Assembly (NCBI GenBank): GCA_019359745.1
Contig: JAHHGT010000003.1
Location: forward strand, 124,001-188,000
Source: Aphanothece saxicola GSE-SYN-MK-01-06B
GTDB taxonomy: Bacteria; Cyanobacteriota; Cyanobacteriia; PCC-6307; Cyanobiaceae
Direction: 5' to 3'
Length of the DNA stretch: 64,000 bases
Positions 28,534 to 37,420 of the stretch are shown in pieces; position 1 is the stretch's first letter; the number at the start of each line of letters is the position of its first letter. The position numbers and the translations under genes were made by a program. The notes below the pieces were generated by a model. That model saw only the letters and a list, made by a program, of their open reading frames with translations, made no database searches and was not told the DNA's origin.

Positions 28534-28607
28534 CGCCCCCTGATGGATTCGAACCATCGACCGGCTGCTTAGAAGGCAGCTGCTCTATCCAGCTGAGCTA
28601 AGGGAGC
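28534..28607 (-). tRNA. tRNA-Arg (anticodon UCU)
   Basis: A complete cloverleaf on the minus strand. The 7-bp acceptor GCUCCCU pairs with AGGGGGC including one G-U pair. The D arm is GCUC/GAGC, the anticodon stem GCUGC/GCAGC has loop CUUCUAA, and the T arm is GAUGG/CCAUC with loop UUCGAAU. The 3' CCA is not encoded. Anticodon UCU reads AGA and AGG. Confidence 0.97.
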
Positions 28608-28690
28608 AAGGAGCGCATTGTGCCAGCGCTCGGTGGCCAGGCCACTCCGGTAGCCACCCGTACAGTGGACGACCGCGCTTGAACCGTTCC

Positions 28691-29611
28691 ATGGCCGCCA
28701 CCCGGCTCAGCGACAGCCAGAAAACCGAACTGGTTGGATGCTTTCGGGAGGGTTCCAGTAGCCAGGAGCTGGCGGACCGATTCGGCTGCAGCCCCAACAC
28801 GGTCATCCGGGTGGTGCGCACGGAGCTGGGGGAGGCGGAGTACGAGCGCGTCAAGTCCGAGCGCTCCCGCCGGCGCAGCCGGACGCCGGTGGTGACGGCT
28901 GAGCCCCCCGAGGCCCTGCAGACGGCCCTGGAGATCAGCAGCCCCGAACCCGCTCCAGAGCAGCCGGACCTCGAGTCCACACTGGAACCTATCGAGGCCC
29001 TTGCTCCCGAGGATCCCGAGTCTGACCCCGACACCGCGCCCGAGGCTGAGCCCCAGCCCGCACCGGTGCGCAAGGTGCTGCCCGATCCCCCTCGCCGCCT
29101 GTCCGTGCCGGCCCCGGTGAGGGCCGAAGCGGAGGCGGAGGACGGCCCCGCCGTGCTCGCCATCGAGGATGCCGACGATTTCGGTGCCGATGACGACGAC
29201 CTGCTGACCAGCGACGGCGACGACGACGAGGAGATCAACCCGTTCCAGCCGATCCCCGTGGTGTTGCTCGACGACGGCGCCACAACCGCTGGTGAGGGTC
29301 GCCTCCAGCCCCTGGTGGCCGCCGCCCTCCCCGCCAGCGCCTACATGCTGGTCGACAAGACGGTGGAGCTGCAGGCGCGGCCGCTGAGCGAGTTTCCCGA
29401 ACTGGGCCGGCTTCCGGACGCCGAGCTGGAGCGCCAGGCCCTGGTGGTGTTCCTCAACCCCCGCCAGGCCAAGCGCCAGTGCGGGCGCACCCAGCGGGTG
29501 ATCAAGGTGCCCGACCTCAAGGTGTTCGAGCTCACGGCCCCGTACCTGCTGGCCCAGGGCATCAGCCGGGTGGTGATCGAAGGCGCCCTCTACGCCCTGC
29601 CTGGCAGCTGA
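28691..29611 (+). CDS. Helix-turn-helix protein with acidic linker (conserved hypothetical)
   Basis: A 306-residue protein in three parts. Residues about 5-50 form a resolvase/transposase-like helix-turn-helix (LSDSQKTELVGCFREGSSSQELADRFGCSPNTVIRVV). About 70-205 is a Pro/Glu/Asp-rich linker with clusters such as DDDD and DDDEE. The C-terminal 90 residues are compact (AYMLVDKTVELQARPLSEFP...KVFELTAPYLLAQGISRVVIEGALYAL). I recall similar proteins in picocyanobacteria but no assigned function. ATG 28691 is preferred over TTG 28679. It may be a DNA-binding regulator or nucleoid-associated protein. Confidence 0.75.
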   Translation: MAATRLSDSQKTELVGCFREGSSSQELADRFGCSPNTVIRVVRTELGEAEYERVKSERSRRRSRTPVVTAEPPEALQTALEISSPEPAPEQPDLESTLEPIEALAPEDPESDPDTAPEAEPQPAPVRKVLPDPPRRLSVPAPVRAEAEAEDGPAVLAIEDADDFGADDDDLLTSDGDDDEEINPFQPIPVVLLDDGATTAGEGRLQPLVAAALPASAYMLVDKTVELQARPLSEFPELGRLPDAELERQALVVFLNPRQAKRQCGRTQRVIKVPDLKVFELTAPYLLAQGISRVVIEGALYALPGS

Positions 29612-29615
29612 GGCT

Positions 29616-29855
29616 TCAGCCCTCGTCGGCGGGGGTGTTGCCTGGCAGCAGCAGGGCGGCGCTGGCGCCGCCGCTGATCACCCCCAGCACCAGGGCCACG
29701 CCCACGATGAAGCCGGCCGGCAACGGGGCGCTGCGGGCGAAGCCGAAGCGCAGCTGGGGTCGCTCCTCCAGGTTCTGGGCCCCCAGGCAGAGCAGGGTCA
29801 GCAGCAGGGTGCCGCCGAGCAGGCTGCCGCACAGGAGGCGCAGGCGCAGGAGCAT
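29616..29855 (-). CDS. Small LapA/DUF1049-like membrane protein
   Basis: A 79-residue protein with two membrane helices (about 7-25 and 46-70) and a short loop ERPQLRFGFARSAPLPAG. This layout resembles DUF1049/LapA proteins, but the match is by pattern only. Its ATG at 29855 shares one base with the rsmI stop (TGATG), so the two are translationally coupled. The gene ends four bases from the convergent HTH gene. Confidence 0.65.
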   Translation of the reverse strand: MLLRLRLLCGSLLGGTLLLTLLCLGAQNLEERPQLRFGFARSAPLPAGFIVGVALVLGVISGGASAALLLPGNTPADEG

Positions 29856-30745
29856 CACGGCGTCGCAGGGGGAGGAGTGCAGTCTGCCGGTTCCTGGTGC
29901 AGCAGGGCGTAGAGGGCCCGGCGGCTGTGGCCGCTGCTGAGCGCCAGGCTGCGGGCGGCCTCCCGGTTGCTGAGGCCGCCCCGCACCAGCTCGGCCAGGG
30001 CATGGCGCAGGGCGGTTTCGTCCCAGACGGGGGCCGCCGCCGGCGGGGCACCGCCCAGCACCAGGGTGCATTCCCCCTGGGGCGGGGTGCGTTGGAAGTG
30101 CGCCAGGGCCGCCGCCACGCTGGGGCCCACCTGTTCCTCGTGGCGCTTGGTCAGTTCCCGGGCCACCTGCAGGGGCCGGTCCCCCAGCACCGCCAGCAGG
30201 TCTTCGAGCAGGGCCAGCAGCCGGTGGGGGGCTTCGAACAGCACCATCGTGCGCTCCTCGCCGGCCAGGGCCTCGAGCCGCTGGCGCCGGGGCCCGCCCT
30301 TCGGGGGCAGAAACCCCTCGAAGCAGAAGCGGCCCGAGGGCAGGCCGCTGCTCACCAGGGCGGTGGTGACCGCGCTGGGGCCGGGGATGCAGATCACCTG
30401 GCGGCCGGCGGCGCGGGCGGCGGCCGCCAGCTCCTGGCCGGGATCGGACACCCCCGGCAGGCCGGCATCGCTGATCAGGGCAATGGCTTCGCCCGCCTCC
30501 AGGGCCGCCAGCAGCTGGGGGATGCGGGCCGTCTGGTTGTGCTGGTGGAAGCTCAGCAGCGGCACCCGCAGGCCGAGATGGTGCAGCAGCAGGCCGCTGC
30601 GGCGGGTGTCTTCGCAGGCGACCCGGCTGACCCCCGCCAGCACCCGCCGGGCCCGGGGGGAGAGGTCGTCGAGGTTGCCGATGGGGGTGCCCACCAGATA
30701 GAGAACGCCGGCGGCGGGTTCGTGCTCCTGCACCGGTTCCTGCAC
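29855..30745 (-). CDS. rsmI: 16S rRNA (cytidine-1402-2'-O)-methyltransferase
   Basis: A 296-residue SAM-dependent tetrapyrrole-methylase-fold enzyme that methylates C1402 in the ribosomal P site. Diagnostic segments are LYLVGTPIGNLDDLSPRARRVL, SFHQHNQ, ALISDAGLPGVSDPG and FCFEGFLPPKGG, plus FEAPHRL. I place the start at GTG 30745, since the frame upstream is antisense to cysQ. It is divergent from cysQ with 20 bases between starts. Confidence 0.92.
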   Translation of the reverse strand: MQEPVQEHEPAAGVLYLVGTPIGNLDDLSPRARRVLAGVSRVACEDTRRSGLLLHHLGLRVPLLSFHQHNQTARIPQLLAALEAGEAIALISDAGLPGVSDPGQELAAAARAAGRQVICIPGPSAVTTALVSSGLPSGRFCFEGFLPPKGGPRRQRLEALAGEERTMVLFEAPHRLLALLEDLLAVLGDRPLQVARELTKRHEEQVGPSVAAALAHFQRTPPQGECTLVLGGAPPAAAPVWDETALRHALAELVRGGLSNREAARSLALSSGHSRRALYALLHQEPADCTPPPATP

Positions 30746-30765
30746 AATGCCTGTTTCCCGCTCCC

Positions 30766-31701
30766 ATGATGCCGTCTCCCTTCGCCCTGCCCGACGGCAT
30801 CGGCTGTGAGCCCTTACTGGCGGAGCTGCGCCGGCTGGCCTGGGGCGCGGCCGACATCCTGCGGGCCTACGCCCGTGGTGAGCAGCCCCCCTATGGCTTT
30901 CCGCCGGCCCTGAGCGTCGACCATGGCGGCGAGGGGCCGGTGTCGGCGGCGGATCTGGCGGTGAACCGCTGGCTGCTGGACGGCTTGGCGGCGGCCTTCC
31001 CGGCTGCCGGCTGGACCCTGCTGAGCGAGGAAACCGCCGCCGAGGTGCTGGTGCCGGGTCAGCCGCTGGACGCCGAATGGCTGTGGATCCTCGATCCCCT
31101 CGATGGCACCAAGGATTTCCTGCAGGGCACCGGCGAGTACGCCGTCCATCTGGCGTTGGTGCACGGCCAGCGGCCGGTGCTGGGGGTGGTGCTGCTGCCG
31201 GAGCCGGAGGAGCTCTGGTTCGGGCTGCTGGGCGCCGGTGGGGCCGGCAACGGGGCGGGGGAGGCCTGGCGGGAGAACCGGGCCGGCGAGTGTTTCGCCC
31301 CTGCCCTGAGCGGCCGCCGGGAGGAGCTGGTGCTGGTGGCCAGCCGCAACCACCGCGACGAGCGCCTGGAGCAGCTGCTGGCCGACCTGCGGCCCGCCCG
31401 CAGCCTGGCGATCGGCAGTGTCGGCGGCAAGGTGGCCACGATCCTGCGGGGCGAGGCCGACCTCTACATCTCCCTGTCGGGGCGCAGTGCCCCCAAGGAC
31501 TGGGACACGGCGGCGCCGGAAGCGGTGCTGCGTGCTGCCGGTGGTGGCTTCGACCATGCCGATGGCCGGCCACTGCTCTACAACAGCGGCGATGTGCGCC
31601 AGGCCGGCTGCCTGATCGCCAGCAACGGTCCGGCCCACGCCGAGGTCTGCCGGCGGGCGGCGGCAGCGATGGCGGTGATCGATCCCGGCTTTGCGGTGTG
31701 A
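30766..31701 (+). CDS. cysQ: 3'(2'),5'-bisphosphate nucleotidase (CysQ, inositol monophosphatase fold)
   Basis: A 311-residue metal-dependent phosphatase that recycles PAP from sulfate assimilation. Metal ligands are visible in LSEE (near residue 86), DPLDGTKDFLQG (near 109-120) and WDTAAPEAVL. The N-terminal SAADLAVNRWLLDGL helix is typical of the family. Inositol monophosphatase activity cannot be excluded. The gene is followed by a VapBC module in the opposite direction. Confidence 0.9.
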   Translation: MMPSPFALPDGIGCEPLLAELRRLAWGAADILRAYARGEQPPYGFPPALSVDHGGEGPVSAADLAVNRWLLDGLAAAFPAAGWTLLSEETAAEVLVPGQPLDAEWLWILDPLDGTKDFLQGTGEYAVHLALVHGQRPVLGVVLLPEPEELWFGLLGAGGAGNGAGEAWRENRAGECFAPALSGRREELVLVASRNHRDERLEQLLADLRPARSLAIGSVGGKVATILRGEADLYISLSGRSAPKDWDTAAPEAVLRAAGGGFDHADGRPLLYNSGDVRQAGCLIASNGPAHAEVCRRAAAAMAVIDPGFAV

Positions 31702-31717
31702 GCGGCAGCCCGCCGTT

Positions 31718-32134
31718 TCAGCAGGCGAGCAGCTCCAGCCCGCAGGTCCTTGCGGCGGCCAGAAGCGCGTTGTCGCGACTGGCCAGGGGGAGTCCGCCAC
31801 GCATGGCCAGTTCCAGATAGGCCGCGTCGTAGGTGGTGAGGCGATGCTGCGCCGCCAGGCTCACCACGTCGTGCCAGACGACTTGCGGATCGGCAGGATC
31901 AATGTCCAGGTTGAGTTGAACCACGAGGGCAAGGAAGCGGCTCCGATCCGCCGCGGTGATCCGGCCGCGCCGTTCGGCCATCAGCAGAACGTTGCCCAGC
32001 TCCCAGAGGAACAGCGCAGGAACGCAGAGTTCGCACTCCGGCAATCGGGCCAGGAGTACCTCCGAATCCGCCGTGCGCTCGTCCTCAAAACACCAGGAGC
32101 ACACCGCTGAAACATCGGCGACGAAGCTCAGCAC
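31718..32134 (-). CDS. vapC: PIN-domain toxin (VapC)
   Basis: A 138-residue PIN ribonuclease. The acidic site is visible as FVADVSAV (Asp7), ALFLWELGNVL (Glu), YDAAYLELAM (Asp) and ASRDNALL (Asp). VapC toxins cut tRNA or rRNA. It overlaps the upstream antitoxin gene by seven bases, the usual antitoxin-first arrangement. The module sits between cysQ and pnp. Confidence 0.9.
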   Translation of the reverse strand: MLSFVADVSAVCSWCFEDERTADSEVLLARLPECELCVPALFLWELGNVLLMAERRGRITAADRSRFLALVVQLNLDIDPADPQVVWHDVVSLAAQHRLTTYDAAYLELAMRGGLPLASRDNALLAAARTCGLELLAC

Positions 32135-32370
32135 CTGCGGCCTTCGTCCCGCAACGCACCGATGGAGAGGCCGTTCAGTCGCCGGCCCGTTGCGAAGCTG
32201 CGCAGATGGGCGATGGCCTCGAGGCGCCGCTCACGCCCATCGGACGCGACCGGAACCAGCCGCGCCAGTGGTTTGCCGTGGCGGGTGATCAGGATCTCCT
32301 CGCCGGCGGCCACCTCTTCCAGCAGGCTGGAGAGGTGGGTCTTCGCTTCGAAGGCACCGACGCTCTTCAT
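32128..32370 (-). CDS. vapB: Phd/YefM-type antitoxin of the PIN module
   Basis: An 80-residue antitoxin. The start MKSVGAFEAKTHLSSLLEEV and ILITRHGKPLARLVP are the standard prevent-host-death DNA-binding fold. The C-terminal tail (HLRSFATGRRLNGLSIGALRDEGRR) would bind the toxin. ATG 32370 is chosen because it begins the family's conserved N terminus; an upstream ATG adds eight unrelated residues. The pair is expected to autoregulate. Confidence 0.9.
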   Translation of the reverse strand: MKSVGAFEAKTHLSSLLEEVAAGEEILITRHGKPLARLVPVASDGRERRLEAIAHLRSFATGRRLNGLSIGALRDEGRRC

Positions 32371-32424
32371 CGCCCCGTTCCAACCAGTTGCCAACCAGTT
32401 TAGGGGCGCTGACGGACGCGGCGA

Positions 32425-34554
32425 TCAGACCGCCGCCGGCTCCTGCTGCTCCACGCCCCGCAGGGTGAGGTTGATGCGGCCGCGGTTGTCGATCTCCCGC
32501 ACCCGCACCGTCACTTGGTCGCCGACGTTGACGACGTCTTCGACCTTCTCGACCCGCGATTCCGACAGCTGGGAGATGTGGATCATCCCCTCCTTGCCAG
32601 GCAGGATCTCCACGAAGGCACCGATCGGGATCACCCGTGTGACCGAACCGTTGAACACCTCGCCTTCGCTGACGCGACGGGTGAGGCCCTCGATGATGCG
32701 CTGGGCCTCTTCGGCGGCGGCGCCGTCATGGCTGGCGATCGTGACGATGCCGCCATCCTCGATGTCGATCTTGGTGTTGGTGCGCTCGGTGATGCCCTTG
32801 ATGGTGCGGCCGCCGGGGCCGATCACGGTGCCGATCAGTTCCGGATCGATGCGGAAGCTGAGCAGGCGCGGGGCATGGGGGGAGAGGGTGTCGCGGGGCT
32901 TGTCGATGGCCTCGAGCATCTTGCCGAGGATGTGCAGCCGGGCCGGGCGGGCCTGGTTGATCGCTTCGGCGACGGTCTTGATCTCCAGGCCGCTGATCTT
33001 CATGTCCATCTGCAGGGCGGTGATGCCCTTCTCGGTGCCGGCCACCTTGAAGTCCATGTCGCCGAGGAAGTCCTCGATGCCCTGGATGTCGGTGAGGATG
33101 CGCACCTCGTCGCCCTCCTTGATCAGACCCATGGCGGCGCCGCTCACGGGGGCGGCCAGGGGCACGCCGGCATCCATCAGGGCCAGGGTGCTGCCGCAGA
33201 CCGAACCCATCGAGGTGGAGCCGTTGGAGCTGAGGCACTCCGACACCACCCGCAGCACGTAGGGGAAGCTCTCCTTGGAGGGCAGCACGGGGATCAGGGC
33301 CCGCTCGGCCAGGGCGCCGTGGCCGATCTCGCGACGACCGGGGGAGCGCATCGGCCGGGTCTCACCCACCGAGTAGGGAGGGAAGTTGTAGTGGTGGAGG
33401 TAGGTCTTCTCGCTGATGGGGTTGAGATCGTCCATCTCCTGGGCGTCGCTCGGGGTGCCGAGGGTGGCGCAGGAGAGCACCTGGGTGAGCCCACGCTGGA
33501 ACAGGCCCGAGCCATGCACGCGCTTGGGCAGCACACTCACGGCCGCCTGAATCGGGCGCACCTCATCGAGGCTGCGGCCATCCACCCGCTTGCCTTCGAC
33601 AACGATCTGCTGACGCATCAGCTTCTTGGTGAGGCTCTTGTAGGAGTTGCCCAGCAGCTTGCTGTTGCTGCTCACGGCCACCTTGATCGGATCCTCGCCG
33701 TTGAGGGCGGCGATCTTCTCGCCCACCTCGGCCTTGATGGCGTCGAGCTTCTCGTCGCGCTCGGCCTTGGTCTGCTCGAAGTGCTTGAGCACCTCACCGA
33801 TGCCCTGGGCGCATTCCTTCTCCAGGAAGCTGGGCAGGGTGGGATCTTCGCTGCGCTCTTCCGGCAGGACCTGCTCGATGCCCAGCTCCTTGAGCAGGGC
33901 CAGCTGGGCGCGGATCAGCTCGCCCACGGCTTCGTAGCCGAAATCGATGGCCTCGATCACATCCTGTTCGGGCAGCTGGTTGGCGCCCGCTTCCACCATC
34001 ACCACGCCGGAGGGGGTGCCGGCCACCACCAGATCCAGCTCGCTGCGCTCGATTTCGCGGAAGCTGGGGTTGAGAACGAAGTCGTCACCGAGCAGGCCGA
34101 CGCGCACGGCGGCCATCGGGCCCATGAAGGGGATCTTCGCCAGCAGGGTGGCCATGGAGGCACCGGTGACGGCGAGCACATCGGGGGGGACCCGCTCATC
34201 CAGGGACATGCAGGTGGCGACGATCTGCAGGTCGTCGCGCAGCCAGCCCGGGAACAGGGGCCGCATCGGCCGGTCGATCAGGCGGCAGGTGAGGATGGCG
34301 CGCTCGGGGGGGCGGGCCTCACGACGGAAGAAACTGCCGGGGATGCGGCCGGCGGCGTAGAGACGCTCTTCGTAATCGCAGATCAGGGGCAGGAAATCGA
34401 TGCCGTCCCGGCCTTTCGAGCGGGTGGCGGTGACCAGGATCGACGTATCGCCGCATTCCACCATCACCGAGCCCCCGGCCTGGGGCGCAAATCGGCCGCT
34501 GGTCAGCCGGATCTCCCGACCATCGAAGGAGATCGACTGAGTGTGTCCTTGCAC
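32425..34554 (-). CDS. pnp: Polynucleotide phosphorylase
   Basis: A 709-residue 3'-5' exoribonuclease of RNA turnover. It has two RNase PH-like domains (about 5-210 and 310-545, the latter with [26 protein letters not shown]), a linking helical domain, a KH domain ([17 protein letters not shown]) and a C-terminal S1 domain ([23 protein letters not shown]). Length is typical. It follows rpsN on the same strand, with a terminator-like region between them. Confidence 0.98.
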   Translation of the reverse strand: MQGHTQSISFDGREIRLTSGRFAPQAGGSVMVECGDTSILVTATRSKGRDGIDFLPLICDYEERLYAAGRIPGSFFRREARPPERAILTCRLIDRPMRPLFPGWLRDDLQIVATCMSLDERVPPDVLAVTGASMATLLAKIPFMGPMAAVRVGLLGDDFVLNPSFREIERSELDLVVAGTPSGVVMVEAGANQLPEQDVIEAIDFGYEAVGELIRAQLALLKELGIEQVLPEERSEDPTLPSFLEKECAQGIGEVLKHFEQTKAERDEKLDAIKAEVGEKIAALNGEDPIKVAVSSNSKLLGNSYKSLTKKLMRQQIVVEGKRVDGRSLDEVRPIQAAVSVLPKRVHGSGLFQRGLTQVLSCATLGTPSDAQEMDDLNPISEKTYLHHYNFPPYSVGETRPMRSPGRREIGHGALAERALIPVLPSKESFPYVLRVVSECLSSNGSTSMGSVCGSTLALMDAGVPLAAPVSGAAMGLIKEGDEVRILTDIQGIEDFLGDMDFKVAGTEKGITALQMDMKISGLEIKTVAEAINQARPARLHILGKMLEAIDKPRDTLSPHAPRLLSFRIDPELIGTVIGPGGRTIKGITERTNTKIDIEDGGIVTIASHDGAAAEEAQRIIEGLTRRVSEGEVFNGSVTRVIPIGAFVEILPGKEGMIHISQLSESRVEKVEDVVNVGDQVTVRVREIDNRGRINLTLRGVEQQEPAAV

Positions 34555-34620
34555 TGGGCGTTATGTCCGTTTTGTTGTCACGCACCATTCTCGCATCCGC
34601 CCCCGCCCGGCCATGAAGAA

Positions 34621-34680
34621 GGCGCCCTCCAGGGGCGCCCGCTGCAGAAAAAAGCCGTTGCGGCAAGGGGCTGGCGCCCC
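34621..34680 (-). terminator. Inverted-repeat / terminator-like region between rpsN and pnp
   Basis: Several nested dyads occur: GGCGCCC with GGGCGCC (34621-34639), GGGGCGCC with GGCGCCCC (34632-34639 with 34673-34680), and a small GCCG-TTG-CGGC hairpin followed on the minus strand by six T (34653-34648). Partial termination after rpsN is likely, but which structure forms is unclear. Confidence 0.45.
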
Positions 34681-34685
34681 GCTGC

Positions 34686-34988
34686 TCACCAGCTCGACTT
34701 GACCACGCCGGGGAGTTCACCCTTGTGGGCCCGCTCGCGCAGCTGGTTGCGGCAGAGACCGAAATCGCGGTAGTAGCCGCGGGGCTTGCCGGTGGCCCAG
34801 CAACGGTTGCGGATGCGGTTGGGGGCGCTGTTGCGGGGCAGCGACTGCAGCTTGCGGTGGATTTCCAGGCGCTCCATCGGATCGCCGGCCGCATCAAAGG
34901 CCTCCTTGAGGGCGGCACGGCGCGTCGCGAAACGCTCCACGATCTTGCGGCGCTTGACGTCACGCGCGATCATCGACTTCTTCGCCAT
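34686..34988 (-). CDS. rpsN: 30S ribosomal protein S14
   Basis: A 100-residue zinc-independent S14 (no CxxC pairs), full-length, with [20 protein letters not shown] at the start and the conserved [28 protein letters not shown] block and C-terminal GVVKSSW. It lies between nth and pnp on the minus strand. Confidence 0.99.
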   Translation of the reverse strand: MAKKSMIARDVKRRKIVERFATRRAALKEAFDAAGDPMERLEIHRKLQSLPRNSAPNRIRNRCWATGKPRGYYRDFGLCRNQLRERAHKGELPGVVKSSW

Positions 34989-35010
34989 GCGGCCGGAGGA
35001 GGGGGAAACT

Positions 35011-35697
35011 TCAGCCTGTCACCTTACCTCTTGGCGCGGCCGGCACCGGAGTGGGCCCCGGGTGGCTGGGGCAGAGGTCGGCGAGGCCGCAGCCCTGGCA
35101 GCGGGGTTTGCGGGCGACGCAGACGGCCCGACCGTGGAAGATCAGCCGGATCGAGAGGGTTTCCCATTCGGGCCTGGGCACCAGTTTCATCAGGTCGGGT
35201 TCGATCCGCTTCGGGTCGGCGTGGCGGGTCAGCCCGAGCCGGTTGGCCAGCCGCTTCACGTGGGTGTCGACCGTGACGCCGGCGTTGATGCCGAAGGCGT
35301 GGGCCAGCACCACGTTGGCGGTCTTGCGGGCCACCCCCGGCAGGGGCAGCAGCTCCTCCATCGAGGCGGGCACGGCGCCGCCGTGGCGCTCCATCAGCAG
35401 CCGCGAGGCGGCCACGATGTGCTTCGCCTTGTTGCGGTAGAAGCCGGTGGACTGCACATAGGGCTCCACCGCCTCGCTGTCGACGGCGGCGGCGGCGGCG
35501 GCATCGGGGAAGCGCTCGAACAGGGCCGGGGTCACCTTGTTGACCCGCTCGTCGGTGCACTGGGCCGAGAGCATCGTGGCCACCAGCAGCTCCCAGGGGG
35601 TGCGCCAGTCGAGCGAGCATGTGGCGTCGGGATAGAGGACGCCGAGCCGCTCCAGGATCAGCGGCGCCCGGGTTCGGGGGCTGGGGAAGCGGGGCAC
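35011..35697 (-). CDS. nth: Endonuclease III (DNA glycosylase/AP lyase)
   Basis: A 228-residue base-excision repair enzyme for oxidised pyrimidines. The helix-hairpin-helix [15 protein letters not shown] contains the catalytic Lys125, and Asp144 is in TVDTHV. The [4Fe-4S] ligands are Cys194, Cys201, Cys204 and Cys210 (C-x6-C-x2-C-x5-C). A basic 18-residue tail follows. Its ATG is one base after the rseP stop, so it is co-transcribed with rseP. Confidence 0.96.
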   Translation of the reverse strand: MPRFPSPRTRAPLILERLGVLYPDATCSLDWRTPWELLVATMLSAQCTDERVNKVTPALFERFPDAAAAAAVDSEAVEPYVQSTGFYRNKAKHIVAASRLLMERHGGAVPASMEELLPLPGVARKTANVVLAHAFGINAGVTVDTHVKRLANRLGLTRHADPKRIEPDLMKLVPRPEWETLSIRLIFHGRAVCVARKPRCQGCGLADLCPSHPGPTPVPAAPRGKVTG

Positions 35698-35698
35698 C

Positions 35699-36787
35699 TC
35701 AGCGGCTGAGCAGCTGCTGGATGGCGGGCAGCTGGCTGGTGTCCTTGACGATCAGCACCAGGGACAGGCCCACCAGGAACACGAAGCCCGACTGCATGAA
35801 GGCCATCTGGTAGCGGTCGGCCAGGGGCCGGCCCCGGACCCCCTCCAGCAGCAGCAGGGCGAACTGGCCGCCATCGAGCAGGGGCAGGGGCAGGGCATTG
35901 AGCACCGCCAGGTTGATCGAGATCAGGGCCGTGAACAGGAACAGGCTGCTGCCCCCCTGGCTGGCCAGGGACGCCCCCATCTCAACGATCTTCACCGGGC
36001 CCGACACCTGGGGGGCGGTCTCGCCGAAGTGGGTGATCAAGGTGCCGAAGCCCTCCACGGTGCGGCGGGTGAGGGCCACGAAATCGTGGTTGGCCTGCAG
36101 GATCGGCTCGATCGGGCTGGTGGCGGCCCGGAAGGATTCGCTGCCGTTGGGCTGCAGCTGGGCGCCGATGCGACCGATGCCACCGCTGTCGGTTGGGGTG
36201 AGGGGCAGGGTCACCGTGGTGCCGTGGCGGTCGGCCTGCAGACGCAGGGTGCGGCCTGGGGCGTCCTTGATGCGGTCCACCAGGGCCATGACCGCTTCCT
36301 GGCCGCCGGCCAGGGGGGTGCCGTCCACCGCCACGATGCGGTCGCCGGGCTGGAGGCCGGAGCCGGCGGCCGCCTGGCCGGGCTGCACGGCGGCCACCAC
36401 CACACCGGGGGTGGCGCTGAAGCCGGAGGGGATGCCGATCACCAGCCCCTGGGCCAGCAGCACGCTCCAGGCCAGCAGCAGGTTGGCGATCACGCCGGCG
36501 GCGATCACCAGGGCCCGCTGGGCCAGGGGACGGTTGCGCATCAGGTCGGGATCGTCGGCGGGGATGGTGCTGTCCTCCTCGTCGTCGGGGAAGGACACAA
36601 ATCCGCCCAGGGGGATGGCCCGCAGGGCGAACAGCACGCCGCGCCGCCGCCGCTGGATCAGGGCCGGACCGAAACCGATCGAGAAGCCGCTGACCCGGAT
36701 GCCCTGCCAGGTGGCGGCGAAGAAGTGGCCGGCCTCGTGCACCAGGATCAGGCCCGCCAGGATCGCCAAAGCCGTCAGTACACCCAT
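35699..36787 (-). CDS. rseP: Site-2 intramembrane metalloprotease RseP
   Basis: A 362-residue membrane zinc protease. The HEAGH motif (His17, Glu18, His21) is in the first helix, a central PDZ domain spans about 120-210 (GDRIVAVDGTPLAGG), and the third-helix motif is NALPLPLLDGGQ. It cleaves membrane-bound substrates such as anti-sigma factors. ATG 36787 places HEAGH at the usual position; an upstream start at 36814 adds nine residues. It is divergent from a PilZ gene. Confidence 0.95.
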   Translation of the reverse strand: MGVLTALAILAGLILVHEAGHFFAATWQGIRVSGFSIGFGPALIQRRRRGVLFALRAIPLGGFVSFPDDEEDSTIPADDPDLMRNRPLAQRALVIAAGVIANLLLAWSVLLAQGLVIGIPSGFSATPGVVVAAVQPGQAAAGSGLQPGDRIVAVDGTPLAGGQEAVMALVDRIKDAPGRTLRLQADRHGTTVTLPLTPTDSGGIGRIGAQLQPNGSESFRAATSPIEPILQANHDFVALTRRTVEGFGTLITHFGETAPQVSGPVKIVEMGASLASQGGSSLFLFTALISINLAVLNALPLPLLDGGQFALLLLEGVRGRPLADRYQMAFMQSGFVFLVGLSLVLIVKDTSQLPAIQQLLSR

Positions 36788-36883
36788 TCCGTCGCCCGGC
36801 TCCTTTGGTCCCATTCTGCGGGCACCGCCCCGGCACCGTGCCGGCGCCCCCGCGCTGTGGCATCGCCGGGGCAGGGAGATAAC

Positions 36884-37303
36884 ATGACTGTGTCGATGTT
36901 GACAGCTGCCTGGATGTCACCGGAAGAGACCGAAGGCGACGGACAGCTGCAGGACCTGCGCACGGCCCTGCGCCATGTCCTGCCCCCTGGCGTGTCGGCC
37001 AGCATCCGGCTGGCTTCAGGACGCACGGTTTACGTGACGGTGGGGGACATCAGCCGCACGGGGGCCTGTGTGATCCGGCGTGGCTCGCTGGAGGTGGTGG
37101 CGAACGAAGATGTGCTCCTCGACGTGAGTGATTACGAGCAGCACCAGAACATCTCCCTGCCGGCCCGGGTGCAGTGGGTCAACACCCGCAGCTACAACAC
37201 CCTGGTGGGTCTGGTCTTCTCCCAGGGGCCCCTGCTGCCGGGCACGATGCTGGATCAATACTTGGACCGAACGCTGATGGCGCGCGGTTCGTTGGAGGGT
37301 TGA
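36884..37303 (+). CDS. PilZ domain protein upstream of minor-pilin cassette A
   Basis: A 139-residue single PilZ domain with LRTALRHVLPPG (RxxxR) and DISRTGACVIRRGSLEV (D/NxSxxG), so cyclic-di-GMP binding is expected. The end YNTLVGLVFSQGPLLPGTML matches the paralogue at 16705-17061. It lies 117 bases upstream of the first pilin gene of cassette A on the same strand; only a weak 5-bp hairpin (37311-37324) separates them. A role in pilus control is suggested by position only. Confidence 0.88.
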   Translation: MTVSMLTAAWMSPEETEGDGQLQDLRTALRHVLPPGVSASIRLASGRTVYVTVGDISRTGACVIRRGSLEVVANEDVLLDVSDYEQHQNISLPARVQWVNTRSYNTLVGLVFSQGPLLPGTMLDQYLDRTLMARGSLEG

Positions 37304-37420
37304 ATCGCCAAGCCCGGTAGGGCTGTTTCTGCAGGGCGGTTGGGGGTCGGTCTAAGGTGGAGGATCAGGCTCAAAGCATCCCTCGGCTGAATCCATCAAG
37401 GCCTTCTTCTGGTTCGCACC

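Noticed and set aside
28534-28607. Integration of a mobile element at the tRNA-Arg gene
   Set aside because: The tRNA is complete, no integrase is adjacent and no second copy of its 3' end was noticed nearby.
32515-34773. A 752-codon open frame antisense to pnp
   Set aside because: His/Gly/Ala-rich antisense frame with no motif; pnp is complete and conserved.
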